A DNA stretch of 64,000 nucleotides from Isotricha intestinalis (lineage: Eukaryota > Ciliophora > Litostomatea > Vestibuliferida > Isotrichidae), in NCBI GenBank assembly GCA_023807065.1, contig JAJJLU010000350.1, positions 18,524-82,523 on the forward strand, in the 5' to 3' direction. The translations under genes and the position numbers were made by a program. Positions 48,101-57,025 of this stretch are shown in pieces (position 1 is the stretch's first letter; each line of letters opens with the position of its first letter). Under the pieces are notes generated by a model. It did not search any database. It was not told the DNA's origin and was given only the letters and a program-made list of their open reading frames with translations.

Positions 48101-48624
48101 AAATTTCTAAAAAAGATACTATTAAAAATTTAATTGAAATTGAAAAAATAACTCCTGATATTATTAAAAAATTTTATGAAAATTGTAAAAATAATTTAAG
48201 AGATAATATAACTTATCAAGAAATGATTTCTACTTTTTTATTTTCTAAAACTGAAGAATCAAAAATATTTTTTGATACTTTTAAATTAATTGATATTCAA
48301 CAAAATGAAGAAGATAAAATTAATGTTGGAGATGTATTAATTCTATTATTAAATGGAACTAAATTATTTTATGAAGAAAAATTTAAATTTGAATTTTTAG
48401 TTTTAAATGTTGATCAGAGTAATTATTTATCTAAAAATGAATTAATTCATTTATTAGAATTAAATTTTATGACTTATGTTACAAATGAAATTTCAAAAAG
48501 ATTTAAATTAATTGTTAAAGAAGTTAAATCAATGGGATTAGTTGATGAAGAAGCTTTTGATTATGATATTTTATTAGATGTTCTTAAGAAGAAACCTTTC
48601 TTATTTTTCCCATATAATAATTAA
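45121..48624 (+). CDS. Long EF-hand protein with calmodulin-like N-lobe and a disordered middle
   Basis: The protein has 1167 residues. Residues about 18-84 form a calmodulin-like EF-hand pair: DINRNGYIGVDE and DKEGDGQVNWLN, both with canonical calcium loops. About 900 residues of Asn/Ser/Lys/Glu disorder follow, including an acidic EED/EEN-rich block around 335-400 (46120-46320) and many SDKxSEK-type units. The C-terminus (about 1010-1165) is folded again with a second EF-hand region (FLVLNVDQSNYLSKNE). The plan, two calcium-binding ends joined by a long flexible tether, suggests a calcium-responsive scaffold or contractile linker. I cannot name a family. Confidence 0.85.
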   Translation: MLKKNEKNEYCFPNYETEQIKEAFDIFDINRNGYIGVDELKEIFTIINEDVTEEELDEMIGLADKEGDGQVNWLNFYEFISGNGITDEIKKMKRMDDVEENENDEDKDVKKSNQKFKLIGENNNYHSNDNSISVKDSINNYSNVDSKNNSYVKSKNLEDDDNKRKKVSHFRERDNNSFNDSNDSNNNNNTNSNFNYNTKSNFNYNTKSNFNYDDNENIFDEVDDEEKKKDDEKTNNFIAEMLKKKEQNNLENNINFIDGNDFERRKPKQIKLKEVNLKKTYSLESKSEKDKKSINNLEMDINSIKNKIFFKGNSFIDNKSNNQKSEKSKKSKEEEKDKEEDNEEDNEEDNEKKDKEEEKEEKDKKEENEEKDKEEDNEENNEEEENEENNEEEENEEKEQNKCKIDNKENKEEKDSGNETNNNDNKSNDDSSGNSNNYNNDNNNDKDNDNDNNIKESNIDISELNKMKTSFENIPENSREEIEESMNKSDQKTIPLSSNRNKNNNNNNSNGNSNSNSDNNNNNTNNIISEKISNSNLNKNQIPYKKEIISRKTDAFLGDLINEKQEPIIRIESNHRLNSFKSLNDIPKNNENEEINISQVSKVDVLNKSKSKDININIIPEKIIIKKTSSINSKENKNSENTSNNKNNSNSSKEKNSMISIGNKKQPSLISFEHPLINKIYNENTSSQNNSNSNNIKEKVDSDKNSYEKNISEKSKISSNEFSDKKSSEKNDKVSDKNLSEKDKFSKNKISDKISIKDDIGLNQDDIITQRSKKLDEENINNSNKNSIIKSNKSSSNKSNSNSNKNSFVENINNSKIKNGNINSIIKETLSNKTTERKIENDIENENENEEQEESINENNISSKKSISNNENNNNINSKEEEEDEDEKIEITKQNITNILNKKDNKVTSMIHKNAFKLDKVIEEDDMIKSKKSENFEIKRANAYQKGDSTIISKNKINKLLFQKEKNNSNNNIFPDDVEITKVNANTYQKFKGKISKKDTIKNLIEIEKITPDIIKKFYENCKNNLRDNITYQEMISTFLFSKTEESKIFFDTFKLIDIQQNEEDKINVGDVLILLLNGTKLFYEEKFKFEFLVLNVDQSNYLSKNELIHLLELNFMTYVTNEISKRFKLIVKEVKSMGLVDEEAFDYDILLDVLKKKPFLFFPYNN

Positions 48625-48769
48625 TTATCATTTTAAATATTTATAAATAAATGTTCTTTAATTCTTCTAAAATTAATTTTTGATAAAATTTAATTAAAGA
48701 AAATAATAATAACAATTTTTTCGCATATTTAAAAAAAATATTTTTTAATTAATCTCAATAATTAATTAA

Positions 48770-49642
48770 ATGAATTCAAAAAATGGGACAACAAGGAATT
48801 CTTTCAAATCAGATTTGAACAATAATCATTTAAAAAAAAAAGAAAAACATTTAACAATTAAAGCAGAATCTAATCATTCTTCATTAAATAATAATAAATT
48901 AACTCCAATTAAAACTCATGAAAGACTTAATACTGATAAACTAATAATAAAAAATAAAGATAAAAACAGTAATAATAAGACTCTTCAAAAATCAAATTCA
49001 AAAAATAATTTTTTAACGCCTAAAAAATTATTCAATAAACAATTATCAAAATTTTCAAATACAATAAAAAAAATATCTTATGAAGAAATGAAAAAACAAA
49101 TAAATGATATATTAAATGAAACAAATGAAAAAATTACTTCTTTAACAATTTCATTTTCTCAAATTGATATTAATGCTGAAAATTCTTATTCAAAAATTCA
49201 AGAAGAATATTCAAGAGATTTAGAAGAATTATATAAAGAAAGAATTAAAAATATAAAAGAAATAAATGAAAAATATGATTTTGTTATTTATGAAAAGAAA
49301 AAAGATTATAGAGAAGATGATCCTATTATTTTAGAAATTAATAATAAAAGAGAAGAAGAATTCAAAAAAATTTTAGAAAAATTTAATAAGAAAAAAGAAG
49401 AAATTAAAGATAATTATGAAAAACAAATTAGAGAAACTAAAGAAAATTGTATTCAACAAAGAAAAATATTATTTAATAATACAATTTATGAAGAAATTAA
49501 AGAAAAAATTATAAATGTTTTAAATAATACAAATTCAACTGATAATCCTTCATTAAAAAAATCTTCAACAACAAGAAATCTTTTTAATAAACCAATAAAT
49601 AAGTTATTATCTATAAATGGAAAATTAAAATCAAAAATATAA
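48770..49642 (+). CDS. Basic coiled-coil protein, unknown
   Basis: The protein has 290 residues. The first 100 are basic, Asn/Ser/Lys-rich disorder. A coiled coil runs from about 100 to 245 (YEEMKKQINDIL..., then EEYSRDLEELYKERIKNI and EEFKKILEKFNKKKEE). The tail is Ser/Thr-rich and basic. There is no enzyme motif, signal peptide or membrane segment. It lies 145 bp downstream of the EF-hand gene on the same strand and converges on the kinase gene. No family is recognised. Confidence 0.65.
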   Translation: MNSKNGTTRNSFKSDLNNNHLKKKEKHLTIKAESNHSSLNNNKLTPIKTHERLNTDKLIIKNKDKNSNNKTLQKSNSKNNFLTPKKLFNKQLSKFSNTIKKISYEEMKKQINDILNETNEKITSLTISFSQIDINAENSYSKIQEEYSRDLEELYKERIKNIKEINEKYDFVIYEKKKDYREDDPIILEINNKREEEFKKILEKFNKKKEEIKDNYEKQIRETKENCIQQRKILFNNTIYEEIKEKIINVLNNTNSTDNPSLKKSSTTRNLFNKPINKLLSINGKLKSKI

Positions 49643-49823
49643 TTTTTTCATAAAAAATAAAAATATGAATATTAATTATTCCAGATTGTTTGTAAATATA
49701 ATCTTATAATTAAAAAATATTTATTTATAAAAATTAGACACAATAATTTTTTTTGCTTTAATCCTAAAACATTAAATATAAACTTAAAAAAAACTGACTT
49801 AATTATTACTAAAAAATAATTTA

Positions 49824-51485
49824 TTAAAAATTTCCAATTTGAAGAGTATTAACAAATCTATTTGATACTGGTAATTTAGGTAAAATTAAAGGAAAAATAT
49901 TTATTTCTTCTTCATCATTTATTTCAATTATTCTTTTATGAGAATAAACATTTGGAAAAATTGCTTTTTTATTAGAAGGACTTTTTGATAAATATAATTT
50001 TTTAAATTTTGAATTTGAAGGAGATAAAGTTTTTATATCTTCTCTTATACCATATTTATTTCTTGTTTTTAAAGATCTATCAATTTCAGTTCTTAAATAA
50101 TCTGAATTTTTTTTTTTTGGAAGATTATTAAAATAATTTCTATTATGAAGATTTAATACAGAATTTCGAGTATGTTCATTTATTTCATTTAAAAGTTTTG
50201 GATTTTTTTCTGTATTAACTTTTCTTATTTTTACTTGTTTTTTTGATTTATTATTTGAATATAATAAATTTCCACTACTTTTTCTAAGGGAACTTTTTCT
50301 TTTTAATGTATTCTCAATTGAATTTCTTCTTGGTTCTTCAAATTTATTATCAATAATATCAAAACTATATAATTTTTGTTTATGTAATTTTTCCTTTTTC
50401 ATTAATGAAAAATAATGACATTTATTAACATAATTATTATTAATATGATAAAGTTTTATTTTTTTCTTTTTATTTGGTTTATGATGAATTATTTCATCCA
50501 TTAAAGGTAATTTCTCATTAAACATTTCATTATTTTTTTTACAATAATTAAAAAAGATACTCATTATTATAAAATATTTTCCATTTTTAAAACTGTTCCT
50601 ACAAGATAAAATTTCATTAAAAGTTTTTGGAATATCATCACTTTTATTTCTAGTAATCCAAGGATGTCTAATTGCTTTATCAGAAGTATATCTCCATGAA
50701 GGATTTGGTTCTAATAATTTACTTATTAAATTTTTAGCCATATAAGATAAATTGTTGTGATAAGAAAAATTACCTTTTTTTATTTTTTCACAATAATGTT
50801 TTTTTTCTTCTCCTTTTACATAAAATGGATGTTTATTATTATTTAATAACATATATAATATAATTCCAATAGACCAAATATCAACTGTTTGACTATATAA
50901 TTTTTTTTCAATTTGTTCAGGAGACATATATAGTAAAGTTCCACAATAACCATCAATTAAAGGATTATATAAATTTTGAGCACTTAATCCAAAATCAATT
51001 AATTTTATACTTTTTAAATCATTTTCTTTTGAAAACATTATATTTTCAGGTTTAATATCTCTATGACATATTTGTTTATTATGTAAATAATCAGTTGCAC
51101 TTAATAAATTATGAATAATAATACTTGCATTTTCTTCTGTAATTTTACCTATATTTTTATTCATCCATTGTCTTAAAGTACCATATTGTAAATATTCCAT
51201 CATTATAAATAACTTTGAATTTGTTTCTTCATATCCATAAAATTGAACTATATTTTCATGATGTAATTGCTTTAATATTGTTATTTCTTCTTTCATTTTT
51301 CTAATTGAATCTTGAGATAAACCTGATTTATTTATTATTTTTATTGCTAAATCTTCTTCTGTGTTTATATCTATTACATGAATTACTGTTCCAAATGAAC
51401 CATGTGCTATATTATCTATAAATTTATAATTTGAATTTAAATCATATGGTACTCCTTTAGTTAATTCACCTATAAATATCTCCAT
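49824..51485 (-). CDS. Serine/threonine protein kinase, CAMK/CDPK-like without EF-hands
   Basis: The protein has 553 residues. The kinase domain (about 20-277) has all main motifs: IAHGSFGTV, Lys in LAIKIINK, HRDIKPENIMF, DFGLSAQ, GTLLYMSPEQI and DIWSIGIILYMLL. The catalytic-loop and activation-loop style resembles the CDPK in this window, but no EF-hands follow. Instead the last 270 residues are basic, disordered and rich in Ser, Lys and Asn (RKSSLRKSSG). It is expected to be active. Its targets and regulation are unknown; regulation by calcium is not indicated by the sequence. Confidence 0.93.
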   Translation of the reverse strand: MEIFIGELTKGVPYDLNSNYKFIDNIAHGSFGTVIHVIDINTEEDLAIKIINKSGLSQDSIRKMKEEITILKQLHHENIVQFYGYEETNSKLFIMMEYLQYGTLRQWMNKNIGKITEENASIIIHNLLSATDYLHNKQICHRDIKPENIMFSKENDLKSIKLIDFGLSAQNLYNPLIDGYCGTLLYMSPEQIEKKLYSQTVDIWSIGIILYMLLNNNKHPFYVKGEEKKHYCEKIKKGNFSYHNNLSYMAKNLISKLLEPNPSWRYTSDKAIRHPWITRNKSDDIPKTFNEILSCRNSFKNGKYFIIMSIFFNYCKKNNEMFNEKLPLMDEIIHHKPNKKKKIKLYHINNNYVNKCHYFSLMKKEKLHKQKLYSFDIIDNKFEEPRRNSIENTLKRKSSLRKSSGNLLYSNNKSKKQVKIRKVNTEKNPKLLNEINEHTRNSVLNLHNRNYFNNLPKKKNSDYLRTEIDRSLKTRNKYGIREDIKTLSPSNSKFKKLYLSKSPSNKKAIFPNVYSHKRIIEINDEEEINIFPLILPKLPVSNRFVNTLQIGNF

Positions 51486-51756
51486 TTCTATTTATAATTT
51501 TTGTTTTTTTTTATTTTTATATTATTTTACGTTTAAATATTAAAATATAATTTTAATACTTAGTATTATTATTATAATATATATTTTTAAATAAACATAT
51601 AAGGTTTTTATATTAAATTATAATATTTCAAAAGGAACTCAAAATGATACGATAAAAATTAACACGATATTTTATTTTTTAAAACAATATAACATGAACA
51701 ATATTTAATTAAATTAAATTAAATTTATTTAATTTATTTTCATAAATAAAATATCA

Positions 51757-53439
51757 ATGAAAAAAGTACCAAGAGGAGATATGACAGTGATCAAAGATAT
51801 GCTTTATCCAGAAAAAAAGCAAAATAATAAATTATGGCAAAAAAAGAATATGCAAAATATAAAAGAGCAAGAAGAAAGAAATAAAAGATTAAAAGAAGAA
51901 AAAGAAAATCATGTAGAACCAGAATTATATAAATTAAAACAGTTTTTAAATGTGGAATCAAAAATAAAAAAAGAAACACAAGATTGGAATACAGAGCAGA
52001 ATAAATTAAAACCTAAAAGTGTAATTAATAATAATAGACCAAAGAATTCAAATGTAAAGGTTAAAATTTCAAATAAAGATAATATTATTTCACATAATTA
52101 TAATAATTCAAATGAAGAAAATATATATGGAATAAATAATATAGAATCAAATAGTTTATTTGATCAATATTATAGAAATAAAACTAAAACTAATAAAAGT
52201 TTTGTTGGAATTAATGCAAGACCTTTAAGTCAACAAAATGTTTTTGGTGAAGAAGTTAATTTTCAAGTTCCTAAAAAAAATGTACAAGTTAATAATCAAA
52301 ATAACAATAATATTAAAGGAAATAGAAATGATCAAGTTAATATGCAAGATTTAATTCAACAAAATTATCTTAATAATAATAAAGTTAATAATAACAATAT
52401 GAATAATAATAATTTACCTTCAACTCGTAAAGGGAATTATAATGATGTTAATATTGATGAATTAAAAGATGAAGAAATTAATTTATTACTTCAACAATAT
52501 AATGAACAATTATCAAAAAATGAAAGCATAATAAAAAAAAATGATATTATAACAAATTCAAATATGAAAAACATGAAAAATTTAGAAAGTGATAGTTTAT
52601 ATCCTCAAATGAATAATATAATTCCAAATGAAAATATTTATAAACAACCAACAAATATATCTCAAAATAACATTAATAATAACATACAAGAAAGTATTTA
52701 TCAACAACAAATTCCTCAATCTCAAATTCCTTTAAATAATAATAATAATATGAATGAAATAGCATATAATGATATTCCTCCTGAAAATTTAGAATCAAAT
52801 TATAGTAAAAATCCAAAAGATGAAGAAATAGAAAAATTAATAAAAGATTATACTGAAAAATATGGTTGGGATGAAACAATAGAACAATTAGTAAAAGAAT
52901 ATACTCAAAAAGGTAAAATTGAATCTGAAGAAAAATACCTTTCAAATCAAAATAATATGATTAAACAAGATTATAATAAACCTTATGTACAAAATAAAAA
53001 TTCTCCATTAATTTTACCAAAAATTCAAAAAAATTTTATTAAAGATAATAGACAATTAGTTATTGAAAATAAAGTTCCTCAAAGAACAAAACCAAAAGAA
53101 CAACAATCACAAGCTTTTCATAAAGATTATGGTAAAACTCCTTTATATATTAAAAAATATGAAATTGAAAGTCAAATTAGAAAAGAAGAAAAGAAAAGAA
53201 GAGATGAAGAAAAAAAATATCCTAAAGGTACTAAATTATTATCTGAAGAAGAAAGAGTTAGTACTTTAAATGGACTTATTAATTCAAAAAAAGAAATTAC
53301 AAATTTATTAGAAAAAATGCCTATTACTACTAGAACAATTGCTATTCAAAATAAAAAAGAAGAATTAATTCAAAAATTAGAAGAAATTGAAAAAGCTATT
53401 GATATGTTTAGTAAAAAACAGGTTTTTATTAAAATTTAA
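51757..53439 (+). CDS. Enkurin-domain protein (ENKUR/ENKD1-like)
   Basis: The protein has 560 residues. The C-terminal enkurin domain lies at about 460-560: KTPLYIKKYEIESQIRKEE, then KGTKLLSEEERVSTLNGL, KKEITNLLEKMPI and EELIQKLEEIEKAIDMFSK. The N-terminal segment (PRGDMTVIKDMLYPEKK) is followed by a basic helix. The middle 300 residues are Asn-rich disorder with short acidic helices (DEEIEKLIKDYTEKYGWDETIEQL). Enkurin proteins sit on axonemal microtubules and centrosomes. The N-terminus and the IEKAIxxFSK ending make ENKD1 more likely than classical enkurin, but this is a judgement from memory. It diverges from the kinase by 271 bp. Confidence 0.9.
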   Translation: MKKVPRGDMTVIKDMLYPEKKQNNKLWQKKNMQNIKEQEERNKRLKEEKENHVEPELYKLKQFLNVESKIKKETQDWNTEQNKLKPKSVINNNRPKNSNVKVKISNKDNIISHNYNNSNEENIYGINNIESNSLFDQYYRNKTKTNKSFVGINARPLSQQNVFGEEVNFQVPKKNVQVNNQNNNNIKGNRNDQVNMQDLIQQNYLNNNKVNNNNMNNNNLPSTRKGNYNDVNIDELKDEEINLLLQQYNEQLSKNESIIKKNDIITNSNMKNMKNLESDSLYPQMNNIIPNENIYKQPTNISQNNINNNIQESIYQQQIPQSQIPLNNNNNMNEIAYNDIPPENLESNYSKNPKDEEIEKLIKDYTEKYGWDETIEQLVKEYTQKGKIESEEKYLSNQNNMIKQDYNKPYVQNKNSPLILPKIQKNFIKDNRQLVIENKVPQRTKPKEQQSQAFHKDYGKTPLYIKKYEIESQIRKEEKKRRDEEKKYPKGTKLLSEEERVSTLNGLINSKKEITNLLEKMPITTRTIAIQNKKEELIQKLEEIEKAIDMFSKKQVFIKI

Positions 53440-53772
53440 ATAAATTTTTATCCATTTATTATTTTTATTCAATAATTAATAAAACAATTTTTAAAATTAA
53501 AATTAATCTAATTATGAATTATAGAGAAAATCTATATTATTTAAGAAATTTTTTTTGATTGAATATATTGAATTAAACTATTGTATTTTTAAATATAATA
53601 TTTTTTCCATGATTTCTTGGGTTTTTCAGTTATATTTAATGTTTTTCTTCTTTTGAAAATATGTGAGGATGGGGAATATTTTTGAACATAAATTAGTTAC
53701 ATTTTATTTTATTAAAAGTTTTCCTGATTTAAATAATTATTTAAATAAAAAATATAAATAAATAATTTCTAA
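53440..53772. other. Intergenic region of 333 bp
   Basis: It contains a GC-richer island GTGAGGATGGGGAA (about 53662-53675) and a near-palindrome ATTTAAATAATTATTTAAAT (about 53730-53749). No gene is recognised. Confidence 0.4.
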
Positions 53773-54854
53773 ATGAAAGCCATTCCTATTAAAGGATTTT
53801 CAAAAATCCAAGTTCCAAAGTAAATTGTAATTTTAATAAAATTTAAAAAAAAAATAGATTAAATATTAAAAAAGATTATAAACAATCAGAGCAAAGCACT
53901 CACTTTCATACTGTAAGAGCTCCTATAAATGAAGGATTAAGTTATACTTTTAGAGCTTTCCGAGATAAAATGAAAAAATCAAAATTAGATTCTAACAATT
54001 ATATTTATGATTTAAATAATACAATGAAAATAAATTTAGATATGATTGAAAATATTTTACCTTCAATTTTATCTGATAAAGTAAATGAAAAAAATAAATT
54101 GGAAGAACAATTAAAAAGAATAAAACAACTTTTTGAAAAAAAATTAAATTTAAAAAAATTAAAAAATGAAAATAAAAGTAAAATACTTGTTCAAAATCAA
54201 ATATTAGAAGAAACTAGAAGAAGAAAAGAAGAAAATTTAAATTATTTTGAAGAAAAATTTGATGAATTATGTAATGGTTTAGATAAGAAATTTATATTTA
54301 TAAAAAAATATCAAAAAAAATTCGATGAAGTTCAAATATATATTCAAAGAGAATGTCAATATTTTCCTAGATGGAAAAAATTATTTGATGATTATGAAAT
54401 TTTACCTTTTATTGTTAAAAATGAAAATTTATTAATTAAAAAAAAAAATCTTCTAAGAGAAATAAAACTAATAGTTAAAGAATTTAATATTATTACAAAG
54501 GAAAATTATTATTATGAAACAAGAACTTCTCAAGGAAATATTGAAGATAAAGGAGTAAATCAATCAAAAGATATAATTAATTTATATTTATCTAAAAATA
54601 AAATTATGGAACAAAAAATCAAATCATTAAAAAAATTATTAAATAAACCAAATTCAATTTATAGAATAAAATATATTAAAGAACAATATTTAAATAATAT
54701 AGATCAAATTAATGAAGATGTAAGAACATTAATTAATGTTTCTATTTTAAATAATTCTAAAATAACAGAAAATTTAAATTTAAATAATATAAGTAAATCA
54801 AGTAAAAATTTAGTTTGGGATATTTCAGGAATTGATCAAACTGGATTAATATGA
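53773..54854 (+). CDS. Coiled-coil protein, one 38-nt intron
   Basis: Exon 1 is 53773-53819 (MKAIPIKGFSKIQVP plus two bases) and exon 2 is 53858-54854, giving 347 residues; the Met codon at 53970 is internal. The exon 2 frame is open from the splice site and continues naturally (LNIKKDYKQSEQSTHFHTVR, then APINEGLSYTFRAFRDKMKK). This N-terminal 65-residue segment is the least repetitive part and may be the conserved one. A basic, Lys-rich coiled coil (about 85-180) follows, then another helix and an Asn-rich end. The stop is TGA. No family is recognised. It precedes an EF-hand gene on the same strand by 215 bp. Confidence 0.78.
53820..53857 (+). other. 38-nt spliceosomal intron
   Basis: The intron begins GTAAATTGTAA and ends AAAATAG. 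It interrupts a codon after its second base (phase 2). An in-frame TAA directly after the 5' splice site shows it must be removed to make a long product. Confidence 0.82.
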
Positions 54855-55069
54855 ATAATTTATTATTAAATATGTGTTTTTTTATTATTATTAAAAAAAT
54901 ATATATATATTCAAGAGTATAAAAAACATATTATAATCTCTTTTAAGAGTTAAAAATTATGAATTTATATAAAAAAAGAGTTTTGGTTTTAGTTTTGTTG
55001 ATTTTTTGATAAAAAATATTTGAAATTTAATTTATAAATTAAATAAATATTTTATGAATTTTTAAATAA

Positions 55070-56758
55070 ATGTTACCTTATGATACTGAAGAAAAAATAT
55101 GCAATATATTAATGGAAATAAGTCTAAGTGAAAAAAAGTGTTTATTAGGAAGAAAAAATTTAAATAATATTGAAGGATTTGACCCATATAAAATTTTTAG
55201 AAAAATAGATAATGATTGTACAAATTTCATAACTGAATATAATATAATAAATTTTCTTGAATCTAATTCAATTTATTGTACAGAAAAAGAAGCAAGAAAA
55301 TTTATTAAATTTTATGATAATAATGCAAGTGGTAAATTAAGTTATTCTCAATTTTTAAATATTATAATTGAAAACGGAAATAAATCTTTACATAAAATAA
55401 ATAATTCTATCTCATTAAATAGTAATCTTCCTTATCAAATTGAATATGCAGTTTGTAGAATAATTGAAAGAGAAATTAATTTAGTTAGAAATTTAGATTC
55501 TTTAATTGATGAATTAAAACAAAAAAAAGAGTTTAATATTTATGATATATTTTATGTTTTAAATGAAATGGATGAAGTTTCTTCTTCTACTTTAAAAAAG
55601 ATTTTTATGAAACATAAAATTAATTTCAATGATGATGATATTAAAAGAATTTTAAAAAGATGTGATATTGATAAAGATAACCATGTTACTTTTAATGATA
55701 TTCAAAAAATATTTATGGATGATTATGTTATAAATGATAATAATAATAAGAGTAAATCTTATATAAATGAAAATTATAAAATAAAAAAAATAAATTCAAG
55801 AAATTTTAATTATTCAACTAATTATACTACTTTAAAAGATTCAAATCATAATATTTATAATTATAACAATAATCTTGATTATTGTAGTAATGTCAATAAA
55901 ACTTACCCTGAAGAACAAAAAAATCAAAATAAAAATTTTTCAAAGACAAAAATATCAGATACATTAAATTTAATTGATATTCCAAAAAGAAAATTTTCAC
56001 CAGAACAAAATAATAATGATTCAGATAATTTACAATATAAACTTAGAGAAAATTTAAGAAAAACAAATTCTGAAAGAATTTTACAATTTTTAAAATTATT
56101 AATGGACACAGAATTACAAGTTGAAAATGTAAAAAAAGAATTATCTCTTAGGTCTGATTTTAATCTAAAAGATGTATTTGATTTTTTTGAACCAAAACAT
56201 TATAATTTTTTAACTGATGAAGATTTAAAATTAGGATTCCAAAAATTAAAACTTTTTTCAACTGATACTAATATTAAATTATTAATAAAAAAATATGATT
56301 TAAAGAATAATGGTTTATTAGAATATGATGATTTTGTTAAAATGATTATTCCTTTTGAATTAGAATATAAAAATATTATGGAAAAAAAAGTACCTTCAAG
56401 TAATATATGTAAATTTAATAAAAGTTTTTTTTTAACTGAAACAACTTTATCTTTAATGAAAAGTTTATTTGATATAATTATTACTTCAGAATTATTAATT
56501 GAAAAAGAAAGACATGAATTAAATCAAATTTATGATTTAGATTTAAGAAAATGTTTTGATGAAATAGATAAAAAGAGAAAAGGATACTTTACTTTTATAG
56601 ATTTAAAAAATTATTTTAATAAGAATAATATTCCTATTATATCTAAGGAAATTGATTTATTATTTATTAGATTTGATAGAAAAAGAATTGGAGAAGTTGA
56701 TTTATTGTCTTTTTTATATGAATTTATTCCAAAGACATATAATTCAAATTTAAATTAA
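55070..56758 (+). CDS. Multi-EF-hand protein
   Basis: The protein has 562 residues. At least six EF-hand-like units can be picked out: DPYKIFRKIDNDCTNFITEYN (about 38), KFYDNNASGKLSYSQ (about 86), KRCDIDKDNHVTFND (about 206), KKYDLKNNGLLEYDD (about 415), DEIDKKRKGYFTFID (about 503) and RFDRKRIGEVDLLSF (about 540). Only the third and perhaps second and fourth have near-canonical calcium ligands. They come in pairs separated by helical and Asn-rich linkers. The layout, long arrays of weak EF-hands, is a lineage feature of ciliate calcium-responsive and axonemal proteins. Function unknown. Confidence 0.85.
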   Translation: MLPYDTEEKICNILMEISLSEKKCLLGRKNLNNIEGFDPYKIFRKIDNDCTNFITEYNIINFLESNSIYCTEKEARKFIKFYDNNASGKLSYSQFLNIIIENGNKSLHKINNSISLNSNLPYQIEYAVCRIIEREINLVRNLDSLIDELKQKKEFNIYDIFYVLNEMDEVSSSTLKKIFMKHKINFNDDDIKRILKRCDIDKDNHVTFNDIQKIFMDDYVINDNNNKSKSYINENYKIKKINSRNFNYSTNYTTLKDSNHNIYNYNNNLDYCSNVNKTYPEEQKNQNKNFSKTKISDTLNLIDIPKRKFSPEQNNNDSDNLQYKLRENLRKTNSERILQFLKLLMDTELQVENVKKELSLRSDFNLKDVFDFFEPKHYNFLTDEDLKLGFQKLKLFSTDTNIKLLIKKYDLKNNGLLEYDDFVKMIIPFELEYKNIMEKKVPSSNICKFNKSFFLTETTLSLMKSLFDIIITSELLIEKERHELNQIYDLDLRKCFDEIDKKRKGYFTFIDLKNYFNKNNIPIISKEIDLLFIRFDRKRIGEVDLLSFLYEFIPKTYNSNLN

Positions 56759-57025
56759 CATTTTTTTATTTAAATTTAAACTAAATATAATTTAAATGTA
56801 AATTTATTTTTTATATAACTTTTTAGATTTTTTAGTTTTATTTAAAATCATATTAAAGTTTAATGAATAAAAATAACTTTATTCTAATAAATATTTTTAA
56901 TTTTTTTCAAAAAAATTATCATTAAAGAAAATAACAAACATCTTTGTGATTTATTTTTTTATTTCTTAAAAACTTATATAATTAAAAAATAAATAATTAT
57001 ATTAAATTATTTAATATATTGATAT

